NCBI GenBank assembly: GCA_003224235.1
Contig: QHYU01000162.1
Span: forward strand, 1-49,290
Source of the DNA: Acidobacteriota bacterium
Lineage (GTDB): Bacteria; Acidobacteriota; Terriglobia; Acidiferrales; UBA7541
DNA length: 49,290 nucleotides
Direction: 5' to 3'
This document shows positions 24,418-33,075 of the stretch, in pieces. Numbering within the stretch: position 1 is the first letter of the stretch; every line of letters starts with the position of its first letter. The notes beneath the pieces were generated by a model. It made no database searches and was not told the origin of the DNA. It worked only from the letters and a program-made list of their open reading frames with translations. The position numbers were made by a program, and so were the translations under genes.

Positions 24418-26871
24418 ATGCCCACTCACCAAGACAGCATGATGAGTTTAAACCGTTGTTTTCCGGGTGTAGTTCTGGCAGCACTGCTTGTTCAACTACC
24501 GGCTTCCGCAGCCGGCTGGCAGCACCTGGGCGCGGTGACGGGAGTCAAGGTTTTGCCAGATGGCGTGGAACTGGCGGCAGGCCAAGCCAGCGTTCGTGTG
24601 ACAGCAGTCAGCGAAGCGGTCATTCGGGTCCACCTTGCGCCGGAGGGCAAATTCCCTCCCGATCGTTCCTGGGCAGTTGTGCCGTCGAATGCGCCGGCCC
24701 CGCGCGTGACCGTGAAGGACTCGGTGAACACCGTCGAGTTGACCACTTCCCGCGGTAAAGTTCGCATCCAGAAGTCGCCGTTGCTCATCGCGTTTGCAGA
24801 CCCTTCAGGAAACGTGCTCCAACAAGACTATCCGAACCTGCCGATGGCCTGGGAAGGCCGCCAGGTGCGCGTTTGGAAGTCCATGCCTGCGGATGAGTAT
24901 TACTACGGCCTGGGAGACAAGGCGGGCCCAATGAACCGTCGCAACCAGGCTTTCACCATGTGGAACACCGATGCGTTCGGTTGGCAGGAGGCCACCGATC
25001 CACTCTATAAATCGATCCCTTTTTTCCTGGCGTTGCGGGGCGGCGTCGCTCACGGCGTTTTCTTCGACAACACCTACCTCAGCAGCTTTGATTTCGGAAA
25101 GGAGTCCGAAGCCTTCTACTCATTTGGCGCCGAGGGCGGGGAGCTGAACTACTACTTTTTCTACGGCCCTCGTCCTAAACAAGTGCTCGAGGAATTCACC
25201 GCGCTCACAGGGCGCGCGCCGCTGCCGCCACTCTGGTCGCTCGGCTACCAGCAGTGCCGGTACAGTTACTACCCAGAGTCGCGCGTACGTGAGGTGGCGC
25301 GGACATTCCGCGAAAAGCGAATCCCCGCCGACGTCATCTACCTCGACATCGACTACCAGGATGGCAACCGCCCTTTCACCATCGACCGCAAACGGTTTCC
25401 CAACTTTGAAGGCATGATTCGCGATCTGGGCGCGCAGGACTTTAAGGTGGTTGCCATCACCGACTTGCACATCAAGAAGGAGCCCGGCTACGCGCCCTAC
25501 GATTCGGGGATGGCTGGCGACCACTTTGTGAAGAACCCGGATGGATCACTCTACGTGGGAGTCGTCTGGCCCGGCGAGAGTGTCTTCCCGGAGTTCACCA
25601 GAAAGCAATCGCGCGAATGGTGGGGCACTCTTTACAAGGACTTCGCCGGCATGGGAATTGGCGGGTTCTGGAACGACATGAACGAGCCGGCGATCTTCCA
25701 GCGCGCGGACAAGACTATGCCGCTCGATACGCGGCACCGCCTCGACGGAGGGATCACCCTGGATCACCGCGCCATTCATAACGTCTACGGCATGCAGAAC
25801 GCGCGTGCCACTTACGAAGGACTGCTGCGACTCCGGCCGAATGAGCGGCCTTTTGTGCTGACTCGGGCCGCCTACGCCGGGACGCAACGCTACGCCGCAT
25901 CTTGGACAGGTGACAACACCAGCTCCTGGAATCACCTTCGCTTGAGTGTGCCGAATCTGCTCAGCCTGGGCATTTCCGGTTACGCTTTCGTAGGAGACGA
26001 TATCGGTGGGTACGACCGCAGTCCGCCCGCCGACCTGCTGACGCGGTGGATTGAACTGGGCGCGTTCAACCCCATTTACCGCAACCATACGGCGAAAGGC
26101 ACCGCCGATCAGGAGCCCTGGGTGCACGGGCCCGAGCACGAAGCCATCCGCCGGCGCTACATCGAGCTGCGCTATCAATTCATGCCCTACATCTACGGGA
26201 GCATGGAAGAGACCACGCGCACGGGCATCCCCCTGATGCGCCCCATCTTTGTGGAATACCCCGAGGCGAAGGAATTCTACAGCGAGGAGCGCGAGTTCCT
26301 TTTCGGACGCGATCTCCTGGTGGCGCCCCAAGTGGTGGAAATGCTGGACGCCTACGAGGTCAAACTGCCCCCGGGCCATTGGTATGACTACTGGACGGGA
26401 ACGAAGTTTCCCTCGGGTAAGCCGCTGCAGGTGCATCCGCCGCTCGACAGTGTGCCGCTCTACGTCCGTGCGGGTGCTATTCTGCCGCAGCAGCCGGTCG
26501 TTCAATACACCGACGAAAGGCCAAACGGGCCCCTGGAGCTGCGCGTCTATCCGGGAGACGACTGCCGCGGCTCGCTTTATCTGGACGACGGCAAGACGTT
26601 TGCCTACACGCACGGCGAGATTTTGCGCGTGGAGTACTCGTGCCAGCCGGCGCCCGAATCGCTCGCCGTCACCATTTCAGGGCACCAGGGCAGTTACAAG
26701 CCATGGTGGAAAGAAGTGCGCATGGAAGTCTTCGGCGTGGAAAAAGCACCCAAGGAGGTTCGTGAAGGCACCAACATTCTGACCGGCTGGAGCTACAGCG
26801 CCAACCAGCACAGCGTCACGCTCACCCTGCCGGATTCCGCCTCCGGCCGGCAAATCCGGCTGATCTACTGA
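24418..26871 (+). CDS. Exported GH31 alpha-glucosidase
   Basis: An 817-residue glycoside hydrolase of family 31. The nucleophile Asp420 lies in WNDMNEP and the acid/base Asp499 in TGDNTSSWNHL; GYAFVGDDIGGY follows as in the family. The order is N-terminal beta-sandwich, (beta/alpha)8 barrel at about 250-600, and C-terminal beta domains. It releases glucose from the non-reducing ends of alpha-glucans. An N-terminal signal sequence (VVLAALLVQLPASAAG) places it in the periplasm or outside. Starts at ATG 24418 or ATG 24439 both keep the signal; TTG 24409, overlapping the preceding stop, is less likely. It starts 5 bp after the phosphofructokinase stop, so the genes are co-transcribed. Confidence 0.92.
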   Translation: MPTHQDSMMSLNRCFPGVVLAALLVQLPASAAGWQHLGAVTGVKVLPDGVELAAGQASVRVTAVSEAVIRVHLAPEGKFPPDRSWAVVPSNAPAPRVTVKDSVNTVELTTSRGKVRIQKSPLLIAFADPSGNVLQQDYPNLPMAWEGRQVRVWKSMPADEYYYGLGDKAGPMNRRNQAFTMWNTDAFGWQEATDPLYKSIPFFLALRGGVAHGVFFDNTYLSSFDFGKESEAFYSFGAEGGELNYYFFYGPRPKQVLEEFTALTGRAPLPPLWSLGYQQCRYSYYPESRVREVARTFREKRIPADVIYLDIDYQDGNRPFTIDRKRFPNFEGMIRDLGAQDFKVVAITDLHIKKEPGYAPYDSGMAGDHFVKNPDGSLYVGVVWPGESVFPEFTRKQSREWWGTLYKDFAGMGIGGFWNDMNEPAIFQRADKTMPLDTRHRLDGGITLDHRAIHNVYGMQNARATYEGLLRLRPNERPFVLTRAAYAGTQRYAASWTGDNTSSWNHLRLSVPNLLSLGISGYAFVGDDIGGYDRSPPADLLTRWIELGAFNPIYRNHTAKGTADQEPWVHGPEHEAIRRRYIELRYQFMPYIYGSMEETTRTGIPLMRPIFVEYPEAKEFYSEEREFLFGRDLLVAPQVVEMLDAYEVKLPPGHWYDYWTGTKFPSGKPLQVHPPLDSVPLYVRAGAILPQQPVVQYTDERPNGPLELRVYPGDDCRGSLYLDDGKTFAYTHGEILRVEYSCQPAPESLAVTISGHQGSYKPWWKEVRMEVFGVEKAPKEVREGTNILTGWSYSANQHSVTLTLPDSASGRQIRLIY

Positions 26872-26900
26872 GACCTGATTATGGTGAGGAATCCGTTTGA

Positions 26901-26942
26901 GAGATTTCTCGCCGCCGGCCGCGGCGAGCTCCTCGGAATGAC
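26901..26942. repeat. Hairpin plus partial dispersed-repeat copy between convergent genes
   Basis: A perfect 8-bp stem, CTCGCCGC (26908-26915) and GCGGCGAG (26921-26928), with a 5-nt loop is followed by CTCCTCGGAATGAC, matching the right end of the inner repeat at 19426. It lies between the converging GH31 and hypothetical genes and may serve both as a transcription stop, though there is no T-run. Confidence 0.5.
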
Positions 26943-26956
26943 AGCGCGAAACGTTT

Positions 26957-27508
26957 TCAGCATCCCGCCAGCCAAGTTTCAAAAAAAGCGCGGGCCTTCG
27001 CGCCTTCAAACCGGCGCCGCACGGCGTCAAGGACGCGGAGGCGGACTGATTTCCCCGCATCATAGAACCCGATCCAATAGGGAACATGGAGATCGAGCGG
27101 CACCGGCTCGGCGCAAATGCGAAGATCGCGAATGCGGAAGAAGCCCTTCTGGAAGATCATTCGCCGCAACTTTTCTGCCAGCAACTCCTGTGCCTGCGCT
27201 TCCGGGAGGAGCGGCTCGGGCGAATTGCGCGTCTCAACCTCGACCAGCTCAGCTGGACCGGGCACGCGCTCAAACTCGTAGAGATCGAGCTGGCCGCGGA
27301 CCGCCTCTAGAGCGAACCAGCGCGTCTGGGGGTTGCCTCCATTTGAGATCTGCACCTGATAAAGACGAAAAGGCAAGTAGACATCCGCGACGCAGCGCAA
27401 TACTCCAGGCCGGGCGCGCTGCAGCAGTGCGGCAATGCCGCGGCTGCTGAATTGGCCGATGGCCTCCGCCTCGGTGACGTTAGGCTTCAGGCTGCGGATG
27501 ATGGTCAT
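26957..27508 (-). CDS. Conserved-looking protein of unknown function
   Basis: The start ATG at 27508 (183 aa) is preferred over 27553, which would overlap the symporter gene by 26 bp. The product is soluble with no signal peptide: an N-terminal alpha/beta part (PNVTEAEAIGQFSSRGIAAL), a beta-rich middle (ADVYLPFRLYQVQISNGG) and a basic helical C-terminus (VLDAVRRRFEGAKARAFFE). I do not recognise the family. It follows the symporter on the same strand with 19 bp between, so co-transcription is likely and a role near sugar uptake is possible. Confidence 0.65.
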   Translation of the reverse strand: MTIIRSLKPNVTEAEAIGQFSSRGIAALLQRARPGVLRCVADVYLPFRLYQVQISNGGNPQTRWFALEAVRGQLDLYEFERVPGPAELVEVETRNSPEPLLPEAQAQELLAEKLRRMIFQKGFFRIRDLRICAEPVPLDLHVPYWIGFYDAGKSVRLRVLDAVRRRFEGAKARAFFETWLAGC

Positions 27509-27527
27509 AGACGTACCGAGAACCGGC

Positions 27528-29213
27528 CTAGCGGAAATAGATCCACAGGCCAATCACCGCGGCGAGCAGCATGCCGGTGAACAGCACGTTCAGGCGACGC
27601 TCGAGCGCTGTTTCCCGGGCGAGCTGATGCGCTGGCAAACCCCTGGTGTCGATTTTTTCACCGACGGTGGCGAAGGTGAGGCCGGCGAGCTTCTCGCGTG
27701 AGGGCGCAGGAGTCATCAGGCTGACGAGAATCAAGACGCCAGCGCAAATCACGAACATCAAGATGGCGTAGTGGAGGAAGTTCATGTCCACCAACCAGCG
27801 AATCGCGGGCGAGGCGAAATGGCGGCTTTTGTCCAGGACCTCATAGATGAAGCGCACAGCCCCCATCACAAAGCCGGTGAGCAGCGAGCTGATGGCGCCG
27901 GCCCCGTTAACCCGCGGCCACAGGATGCCGAAGATGAAGCAGACAGCGATGGGCGGGCTGATGTAGGCCTGTACGCTTTGCAAATAGATGTAGAGCTGCG
28001 CGCTGAGCAGCCGGATGAACGGCACCCACAAAATGCCCAGGATGACCATAATCGCAGTGGCGATTCGGCCGAAGGTAACCAGTTGGCGTTCGGTGGCCGC
28101 TGGGCGCAGCTTCTTGTAGAAATCGAGCGTGACCAGCGTGGAGGCGGAGTTGAACACCGAGCTCATCGCGCCCATCAGCGCCGCAAGCAGCGCAGCAATC
28201 ATCAGACCGACCAGGCCGGTGGGCAGCAAGTTCACGATCAGCGTGGGGTAGGCGATGTCGCCGTTTGTCACCACGCCGTTCACCGTCCGGAACAGCGGTT
28301 GATACAAAGCGTAGGCGATCAGGCCCGGCAGCACCAGGATGAAGACGGGGAGAATCTTCAGGAAGCCGGCAAAAATCGTGCCTGCTTTGGCGTGGCCCTC
28401 ATCCTTGGCGGAAAGCACGCGCTGCACGATGACTTGGTCGGTGCACCAGTACCAGATGCCCAGAATTGGCGCGCCCAGGAAGATGCCGGTCCAGGGGAAC
28501 TCCGCGTTACTCATCGGCTTAATCATGTGGAAATAGCTGTGCGGCACGGCAGCGCGCAAGGCCGCAAAGCCTCCAACCTTGTCCAATCCGATCAAGGTGA
28601 GCACCACCGCGCCCGCGATGAGGATCAACGTCTGCACCAGATCGGTGTAAATCACCGCCGCCAGACCCCCGGCAATGGTGTAAATCCCAGTGGCCACGAC
28701 CAGGATGACCGCCGCCGTCAGCGGGCTCCAGCCCACCACACGTTCAAGGACCACAGCAGCGGCGTACAGGTGAACGGAAATTTTCGTAAAGATGTACGCC
28801 AGGATCGAAACACTCGCCAAATACGTGGCGCAGTGGCGGTTGAACCGCCGCTCGAGGAACTCGGGCATGGTGAAGACGTTTGAGCGCAGATAGAAGGGCA
28901 CGAAGACCCAGCCGAGGATCAGCACGATGATGCAGGCGAGCCACTCAAAATGGCCCACGGCAAGGCCCGAAGTTGCGCCCGAGCCTGCCAGCCCGATAAA
29001 GTGCTCCGTCGAAATGTTGGAGACGAAGAGCGAAGCGCCGATCGCGAACCAGCCAACATTGCGGCTGGCCAGGAAGTAATCCTCCGAGGTCCGCTCCTTG
29101 CGCGAGAAGTAGAAGCCAATCGCGAACACGACCAGGAAATAAACCGCGATGATTACCACGTCCACCGTCGCCAGAGTCCGGTGGGTGACTGTCACTCCGG
29201 AAGCGAGGAACAT
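27528..29213 (-). CDS. Sodium:solute symporter (SSS family, SGLT-like)
   Basis: A 561-residue inner-membrane transporter with about 13-14 helices. TSEDYFLASRNVGWFAIGAS and SNISTEHFIGLAGSGATSG mark the first core helices of the SSS family, and GGLAAVIYTDLVQTLILI is the family signature region. SGLT-like members import sugars with sodium; location between GH31 and GH13 enzymes suggests glucose or a small maltosaccharide, but this is context only. ATG 29213 is chosen because CAGGAGGAAGG lies directly upstream at ideal spacing; the frame opens 12 codons earlier. It is 251 bp after the ASPIC gene and may have its own promoter (TATAGA near 29388-29393 on the minus strand). Confidence 0.92.
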   Translation of the reverse strand: MFLASGVTVTHRTLATVDVVIIAVYFLVVFAIGFYFSRKERTSEDYFLASRNVGWFAIGASLFVSNISTEHFIGLAGSGATSGLAVGHFEWLACIIVLILGWVFVPFYLRSNVFTMPEFLERRFNRHCATYLASVSILAYIFTKISVHLYAAAVVLERVVGWSPLTAAVILVVATGIYTIAGGLAAVIYTDLVQTLILIAGAVVLTLIGLDKVGGFAALRAAVPHSYFHMIKPMSNAEFPWTGIFLGAPILGIWYWCTDQVIVQRVLSAKDEGHAKAGTIFAGFLKILPVFILVLPGLIAYALYQPLFRTVNGVVTNGDIAYPTLIVNLLPTGLVGLMIAALLAALMGAMSSVFNSASTLVTLDFYKKLRPAATERQLVTFGRIATAIMVILGILWVPFIRLLSAQLYIYLQSVQAYISPPIAVCFIFGILWPRVNGAGAISSLLTGFVMGAVRFIYEVLDKSRHFASPAIRWLVDMNFLHYAILMFVICAGVLILVSLMTPAPSREKLAGLTFATVGEKIDTRGLPAHQLARETALERRLNVLFTGMLLAAVIGLWIYFR

Positions 29214-29464
29214 TCCTTCCTCCTGTAGCGTGCCACAGCGTCTCAGCAACGGGACGCCGTGAATGACAGAACTGGAAAACTGAGATGAACAGCCAGCGAG
29301 CCCGCACTAGCAAGCGATGCGCTTTGCCTCACGTCCGGCGCTTCGCCCTGAGCCGCTGCTTGTTTGTCAGCGAGACGAAATGCGGAGTCTATAACACCCA
29401 AAATCCAATCTCAATGGCCGGAGTACATCGGGCCCGGCCCTGCCGAAGCCCCGGCCAAACCGAT

Positions 29465-31198
29465 TCAGTTGGGTTTTTTCGCTGCTTTCTTGATATCTCG
29501 GGCCGCGGGCTTCTCCTTTTCCGGCTCCTGGACGCGGTAGTAGCGCCGGGCAGCCAGATTCTCGAGCTGGCTGGTGACACCGCTGGGCCAGCGAATTTCG
29601 ACCTTCTCCACCTTTTCTACAGTGCCCAACCCGAAGAGCAGGCGCAGATCGTGCGCCGCGCAATAACTGGATCCGCCGACCAACTCGCGCACACGACGTC
29701 GGCCGCCCGCGGTTACGGTGACCAGGGCGCCAATGGCGTCGCGAGTGCTCGCTGTCCCGACCAGCTCGAAGCCGATCCAGGCATTGCGGTTGCCGCCGTC
29801 GTTGCGTAACAGGACGGGCGGGCCGCCATTGGTCACCCAGAGCAGGTCGATGTCTCCATCGTTATCGAAATCGCCGGTGGCCAAGGCCCGGCCCACGTAA
29901 GCCTTCTCGAATGCTGGGCCGTGCCTGGCGCCCACTTCCTGGAAGCGGCCGCCGGAGTTCCGCAGCAGAAAAGGCCGCTCGGCAAAGGTCACGCCTTCGC
30001 GGAACAGGTGGATGTTGTCGAGCACGTGGCCATTCAGCACGACCAGATCGAGGGCGCCGTCGTTGTCGTAGTCAATGAAGCGCGTCCCGAACGCGCTGAA
30101 CAACAGGGCCACCGAGCCCAGGTTGGCGCTAATAGTGACGTCGGTGAATGTCTCGTCGCCGCTGTTGCGGTACAGATTGTTGGGCTCGTAGTCGATGTTG
30201 GTGACGAACAGGTCCGGCCAGCCATCGCCATCGTAGTCGGCGGCATCCGTACCCATGCCGGATTGCGGTTTCCCCTGGAGGCCGTAGGCCACCTCGGCGA
30301 GCAGAGCCATCTCTGTGAAGGTGCCGTCGCCATTGTTGCGGAAAAGAAAATTGCGCACGGCGTCGTTTGCGACGTAAAGGTCCATCCAGCCGTCGCGGTT
30401 GAAATCGAACGCCACGACACCCAGCGCCTTGCCTTCATGCTTGGCGATCCCGGAGGCTTCGCTGACATCGGTGAAGGTGCCGTCGCCGTTGTTGCGGAAG
30501 AGCCGGCTCGAAATCGGGCGAAACTGATCCGGATGGCAATACGAGCGATAGCCCGGCCGGCGCTCGCCGCAAAAAACTTCCTTGCTGTAATCCCAGTCAA
30601 GGTAGCGCCCGACGAACAGGTCCAGATATCCGTCGCGGTTGTAATCGAAAAAGGCGGCGCTGGTGCTCCATCCGGAAGCCGCGACCCCGGCCTTGTCGGT
30701 TACATCGGCGAAGGTGCCGTCGCCGTTGTTGTGGTAAAGCGTGTTATGGGGAAAGCCGGTGACGTAGATATCCGGATAGCCGTCGTTATCGTAATCGCCC
30801 ACCGCCACGCCCATTCCATAGATGCCGCTGCTGGCAACGCCGGCCTGCTGGGCGACATCGGTGAAGGTGCCATCCGCATTCTGCCGGTAGAGCGCGTTCT
30901 TACCTGGAGTGCACTTGACAGAAAATTTGTGACAGCCGCTGTTGATCAGGAAGATGTCTAATCTGCCGTCGCGGTTATAATCCAAAAACGCTCCTCCGCC
31001 TCCCATCGTTTCGATCAGGTATTTGTCCTCCGTAGCGCCGTTCACATGGCGCCAGGTGATTCCCACCTGTCGCGTCACGTCCACAAACTGAACAGGAGGA
31101 ACCTCAGCGGGCGCGGGCTGTTGGCTCGAGGCGGCAGAGATGAGCAAGCCGAGGACCGAGACACCGCAGACCCACCAACTTGCTCGCGCGCGACTCAT
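29465..31198 (-). CDS. Secreted FG-GAP/VCBS protein with ASPIC-UnbV domain (CRTAC1-like), copy 1
   Basis: A 577-residue exported protein with signal peptide (residues 1-25). Seven Ca-binding loops of the FG-GAP/VCBS type follow, among them DYNRDGRLDIFL, DYDNDGYPDIYV, DFNRDGWMDLYV and DFDNDGDIDLLW, predicting a seven-bladed integrin-like propeller. Residues about 480-560 form the ASPIC/UnbV domain (RELVGGSSYCAAHD, LRLLFGLG, VEIRWPSG). The C-terminal tail is rich in Lys and Glu. The function of the family in bacteria is unknown; adhesion or glycan binding is often suggested. Its ATG overlaps the stop of the GH13 gene as ATGA, so it is translationally coupled to an alpha-glucan hydrolase. Last gene of a five-gene chain. 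Confidence 0.9.
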   Translation of the reverse strand: MSRARASWWVCGVSVLGLLISAASSQQPAPAEVPPVQFVDVTRQVGITWRHVNGATEDKYLIETMGGGGAFLDYNRDGRLDIFLINSGCHKFSVKCTPGKNALYRQNADGTFTDVAQQAGVASSGIYGMGVAVGDYDNDGYPDIYVTGFPHNTLYHNNGDGTFADVTDKAGVAASGWSTSAAFFDYNRDGYLDLFVGRYLDWDYSKEVFCGERRPGYRSYCHPDQFRPISSRLFRNNGDGTFTDVSEASGIAKHEGKALGVVAFDFNRDGWMDLYVANDAVRNFLFRNNGDGTFTEMALLAEVAYGLQGKPQSGMGTDAADYDGDGWPDLFVTNIDYEPNNLYRNSGDETFTDVTISANLGSVALLFSAFGTRFIDYDNDGALDLVVLNGHVLDNIHLFREGVTFAERPFLLRNSGGRFQEVGARHGPAFEKAYVGRALATGDFDNDGDIDLLWVTNGGPPVLLRNDGGNRNAWIGFELVGTASTRDAIGALVTVTAGGRRRVRELVGGSSYCAAHDLRLLFGLGTVEKVEKVEIRWPSGVTSQLENLAARRYYRVQEPEKEKPAARDIKKAAKKPN

Positions 31199-33075
31199 TT
31201 CACCGTGTAGATGGCCAGATTCCGCCCCGCCACCACCACCTCGGCATACGCGGCGCGGATAGCCGCGGGCTGGGCGGAAAAAAGTGGTTCGAGGGCTTGA
31301 GCCGAGGCGATTGGCGTATCGTTGAGGTTCAGTCGCAGCTTCGCAGGCTGGTCCGCATTGTTCAAGACGACTAAGAGCCGCTCCCCAGCCCCCTCGCGGA
31401 CGAAGGCATAGAAACTCTGATCCCAGGCAAGGTGCCAGTGGCGCCCGCCGCGCAGGGCTGGATGCTCGCGGCGCAGCCGCAGCAGCGCCTGGACGTGAGA
31501 GAAAATCTCCTGCTCGTCCGGGGTGCGACCCTGGGCGGTGAAGGCGTTGCGCGGGTCACCAGGAAACCCCCCGGGGAAATCGCGCCGGTTGTCGGGATCG
31601 TCTCCGCCTTGCATCCCCAATTCGTCGCCCGCGTAGAGCTGTGGAATGCCGCGCACGGTCAGGAGCAACGAAAACGCCAGTTTCAGCTTCTCTTTCGTTG
31701 CTCCAGGCTCGCTGATGAAGCGCTTCACATCGTGGTTGCCGAGGAAAGTAACCAGCTTCTCCGGCCTTGCGTAGAGCCAATCGCGCTGGAGCACCTCGGG
31801 CAATTGTCTAGCTGGCGCCCCGCGGAGGACCACGTTGCGCAGCGCGAAGAAGAAAGGAAAATCGAATACAGTGGTGACCCCGGAATCAATTCCGTCGAAC
31901 TGCGCGCGGCCGCCGGCAAAGAAAGCAGTGACGGTGGGATCCGCGTGGAATACTTCGCCGATGGTGGCAAATTGCGGGTAAGTCGCAAACAGCGCGCGGT
32001 GCCAATCCGACCAGAAGGGCCGCGCGATGTAGGGATAGGTATCCAGCCGGTAGCCGTCGAGCCCGGTCTGCTCGGCCCACCAGAGGGAGTTCTGCAGCAG
32101 GTACTGCGCCACGCGGGGATTTTCCTGATTCAGGTCAGGAAGCAGTCCCGCGAACCAGCCTTCCACCAAATCGCGCCAGAGCAGGGGAACCGCGTGCATG
32201 TCGGTGAGGTGATCTATGGGCGCCCGTGCCGTCAGGTGCTGCTCCGGGGTGCCGTGAAACCAGTGCTCCTGCGGCATCGCTTTCGCCCACGGGTGCCGTG
32301 GGCCCGTATGGTTCAACACTTGGTCGAGGAAAATCTTGATGCCGTGGGCATGAGCGGCAGCGACCAGTTCCTGAAATTTCTTGAGGCTGCCGAGGTGTTC
32401 GTCTACAGCGTAGTAGTCCACCGGGCCGTAGCCATGATAGTCCTGCGGCGAAGCGTTGTCGTTGTCATAGATGGGGTTCAGCCAGAGCGTGGTCACGCCG
32501 AGTTCGCGCAGATACGGCAGGTGGTCGCGAATCCCGCGCAGGTCCCCCCCGTGGTACGCGCGCGGTTTGCTGCGATCGTACGTGCCGGGAGATTGCGCGG
32601 GAGCGTCGTTGCTGGGGTCGCCGTCGGCAAACCGGTCGGGCATGATGAGATAAATGACGTCGCCTGCGCTCAACCCCTGGAAGTTGCCTTGCTGCGGGCG
32701 CCGCGGCAGCAAAGGGAATTCCACTGCTGTGCTGCCGTCAGCAGTGCGTAGGGTGAGGGTGACCTGGCCGGACTGCGTCTGCGGCGCCATTTGAAGCCAG
32801 ATAAAAACGTACCGGCCGCTTGGGGCCGCTTCTGTTTTGCTCACTTCCACCCCGGGGTAGGTCACTGTGACTCGGGCCCCGGTAAGATTCTCTCCCGTGA
32901 GCAGCAGCATCGGATCGGGCTTCAAGCCCACCCACCAATTCGGCGGTTCGAGCTTCTGAGCACGCGGCTCCCCCGCGGCCAGCGCCGGCCAAGCGCCCGA
33001 CAGGCACCAGCAGAGAAACAGCACAAATCGCAGCATGCTGTCCGCGCGGCGTCGCATCGTGTGCACGATTCTCAT
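31195..33075 (-). CDS. Exported GH13 neopullulanase/cyclomaltodextrinase-like alpha-glucan hydrolase
   Basis: Start ATG 33075 is set by an ATGA overlap with the upstream TPR gene and by the signal peptide that follows (VLFLCWCLSGAWPALAAGEP); the frame is open for another 104 codons upstream without coding sense. The 626-residue product has an N-terminal cyclomaltodextrinase-type beta domain (NWWVGLKPDPMLLLTGENL) and a GH13 barrel with catalytic Asp345 (GYRLDTYPY), Glu374 (TIGEVFH) and Asp449 (LGNHDVKRF). DFPFFFALR follows as in the neopullulanase/cyclomaltodextrinase subfamilies. It should cut maltodextrins, cyclodextrins or pullulan in the periplasm. Flanked by TPR and ASPIC genes with overlaps at both ends. 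Confidence 0.92.
   Translation of the reverse strand: MRIVHTMRRRADSMLRFVLFLCWCLSGAWPALAAGEPRAQKLEPPNWWVGLKPDPMLLLTGENLTGARVTVTYPGVEVSKTEAAPSGRYVFIWLQMAPQTQSGQVTLTLRTADGSTAVEFPLLPRRPQQGNFQGLSAGDVIYLIMPDRFADGDPSNDAPAQSPGTYDRSKPRAYHGGDLRGIRDHLPYLRELGVTTLWLNPIYDNDNASPQDYHGYGPVDYYAVDEHLGSLKKFQELVAAAHAHGIKIFLDQVLNHTGPRHPWAKAMPQEHWFHGTPEQHLTARAPIDHLTDMHAVPLLWRDLVEGWFAGLLPDLNQENPRVAQYLLQNSLWWAEQTGLDGYRLDTYPYIARPFWSDWHRALFATYPQFATIGEVFHADPTVTAFFAGGRAQFDGIDSGVTTVFDFPFFFALRNVVLRGAPARQLPEVLQRDWLYARPEKLVTFLGNHDVKRFISEPGATKEKLKLAFSLLLTVRGIPQLYAGDELGMQGGDDPDNRRDFPGGFPGDPRNAFTAQGRTPDEQEIFSHVQALLRLRREHPALRGGRHWHLAWDQSFYAFVREGAGERLLVVLNNADQPAKLRLNLNDTPIASAQALEPLFSAQPAAIRAAYAEVVVAGRNLAIYTVK

Noticed and set aside
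25546-26613. Minus-strand open frame of 355 codons opposite GH31
   Set aside because: GH31 catalytic motifs are on the plus strand; the antisense frame has no signal, domain or start signal.
27771-28883. Plus-strand open frame of 370 codons opposite the symporter
   Set aside because: The translation is rich in His, Gln, Asp and Arg, as expected from the antisense of membrane helices.
31432-32751. Plus-strand open frame of 439 codons opposite the GH13 gene
   Set aside because: The minus strand carries all three GH13 catalytic residues; the plus frame has no recognisable feature.
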